This document shows, one piece after another, positions 5,891 to 6,613 of a DNA stretch of 6,613 nt. Under the pieces are notes generated by a model. The model did no database searches. It saw nothing but the letters and a program-made list of their open reading frames with translations, and had not been told where the DNA came from. A program made the position numbers and the translations under genes. The stretch is taken from the NCBI GenBank assembly GCA_946482295.1, contig CAMLRB010000199.1:1-6613 (forward strand), read 5' to 3'. Positions within the stretch are counted from its first letter, which is position 1. Every line of letters starts with the position of its first letter. This DNA comes from an uncultured Bacteriovorax sp. (lineage in GTDB: Bacteria > Bdellovibrionota > Bacteriovoracia > Bacteriovoracales > Bacteriovoracaceae).

Positions 5891-6613
5891 TTGCACCATT
5901 TGCCACTCATGATCACTGACTTGGCCATTATTCTCGCCGCAGCGGCCATTAGTATTCTCGTTTTTAGTCGTTTTAAACAGCCCATTGTCTTAGGTTATTT
6001 GATTGCAGGGTTTGCTGTAGGACCACATGTTCATTTATGGCCCACTGTTGTGGATACAGAAGGCGTGAAATTGTGGGCAGAGATTGGTGTTATCTTTCTT
6101 CTTTTCGGACTAGGACTTGAATTTAGCTTTAAGAAATTAGCTCAAGTAGGTAAGAGTGCATCCATAGCCGCTGGCTGTGAAGTTGTAACGATGATGGGTG
6201 TCGGTTATTTATTAGGACGCGCCTTTGGTTGGAACGATATGGATAGCATTTATCTAGGAGCTATACTTTCGATGTCATCAACGACCATTATTATTCGTGC
6301 TTTCGGTGAAGCCGGTCTTAAAGGAAAAGGTTTTGTCAGTTTGGTTTTTGGAATACTCATTGTAGAGGATCTTCTCGCCATTCTTCTTATGGTTTTTTTG
6401 ACGGAGTTAAGTTCTTCAGGAAATTTTTCTGGTGGTAATATTCTCTATCTTACAGCGAGATTGGGTTTCTATCTTCTTGCTTGGTTTCTCGTTGGTATTT
6501 ATATCCTTCCAACATTGCTCAAAAAATTCAGAAGTCTGCTCTCCACTGAAATCATGCTCATTGTTTCGATCAGTCTTTGCTTTTTGATGGTCGTTCTCGC
6601 TTCAAAAGCAGGA
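5891..6613 (+). CDS. Monovalent cation:proton antiporter, CPA2/KefB type (3' end cut off by window edge)
   Basis: Inner-membrane transporter of the CPA2 family, which exchanges K+ or Na+ for H+. 241 codons are visible and the frame is open to the edge. Family features in order: HHLPLMITDLAIIL at the N-terminus, FKQPIVLGYLIAG 28-40 followed by VGPH 43-46, LLFGLGLEFS 70-79, SSTTIIIRAF 129-138, and the ion-site acidic pair E159-D160 in IVEDLLAI. At least six membrane segments are visible. Family members run to 12-14 segments and often add a RCK/TrkA-N nucleotide-binding domain; whether this one has it cannot be seen. The TTG start is preferred over ATG 5909 on ribosome-binding site spacing and because HHLPLMI fits relatives that begin with a similar HLP motif. 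Divergent from the lipoprotein gene; no clear promoter was recognised in the gap. No evidence ties it to the NO operon. Confidence 0.88.
   Translation, partial: MHHLPLMITDLAIILAAAAISILVFSRFKQPIVLGYLIAGFAVGPHVHLWPTVVDTEGVKLWAEIGVIFLLFGLGLEFSFKKLAQVGKSASIAAGCEVVTMMGVGYLLGRAFGWNDMDSIYLGAILSMSSTTIIIRAFGEAGLKGKGFVSLVFGILIVEDLLAILLMVFLTELSSSGNFSGGNILYLTARLGFYLLAWFLVGIYILPTLLKKFRSLLSTEIMLIVSISLCFLMVVLASKAG

Overview
The window is AT-rich (about 40% G+C by eye) bacterial DNA. It carries a complete nitric oxide (NO) response locus followed by unrelated or loosely linked accessory genes. The genes are typical of a Gram-negative bacterium: a bacterial enhancer-binding protein with a sigma-54 promoter, a lipoprotein signal, a Sec signal peptide and a quinol-linked NO reductase. 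The style of the proteins would fit a Bdellovibrionota or Bacteriovorax-type organism or another deltaproteobacterial-like lineage, but this is a weak guess; nothing in the window fixes the taxon.

Layout: 1-1414 (minus) is norR, an NO-sensing sigma-54 activator whose last part (the Fis-type helix-turn-helix) lies off the left edge. 1415-1563 is a divergent control region with three spaced GT-N7-AC-type sites and a strong -24/-12 promoter. 1564-2229 (plus) is ric/ytfE/norA, the di-iron repair protein. 2233-4518 (plus) is norB/norZ, a single-subunit quinol-dependent NO reductase, and it is followed by a hairpin terminator (4527-4559). 4599-5003 is a two-CBS-domain protein. 5114-5437 is a small secreted six-cysteine protein of unknown function. 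5441-5794 (minus) is a small lipoprotein of unknown function, convergent with the previous gene. 5891 to the right edge (plus) is the N-terminal membrane part of a KefB/CPA2-type cation:proton antiporter.

How it works together (inference from known families): NO binds the non-haem iron in the NorR GAF domain. NorR bound at the upstream sites then activates sigma-54 RNA polymerase at 1517-1531. The ric-norB message yields the NO reductase (2 NO to N2O in the membrane) and the RIC protein, which helps restore NO-damaged iron centres. This is the norR-norA-norB arrangement known from Cupriavidus necator. It is a known type of system, not a new one. The less explained parts are the layout of the control region, the apparently leaderless norR message, the CBS protein next to the operon, and the two small exported proteins.

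No RNA genes, CRISPR arrays, insertion sequences or attachment sites were seen. No stretch above 300 bases lacks a gene.
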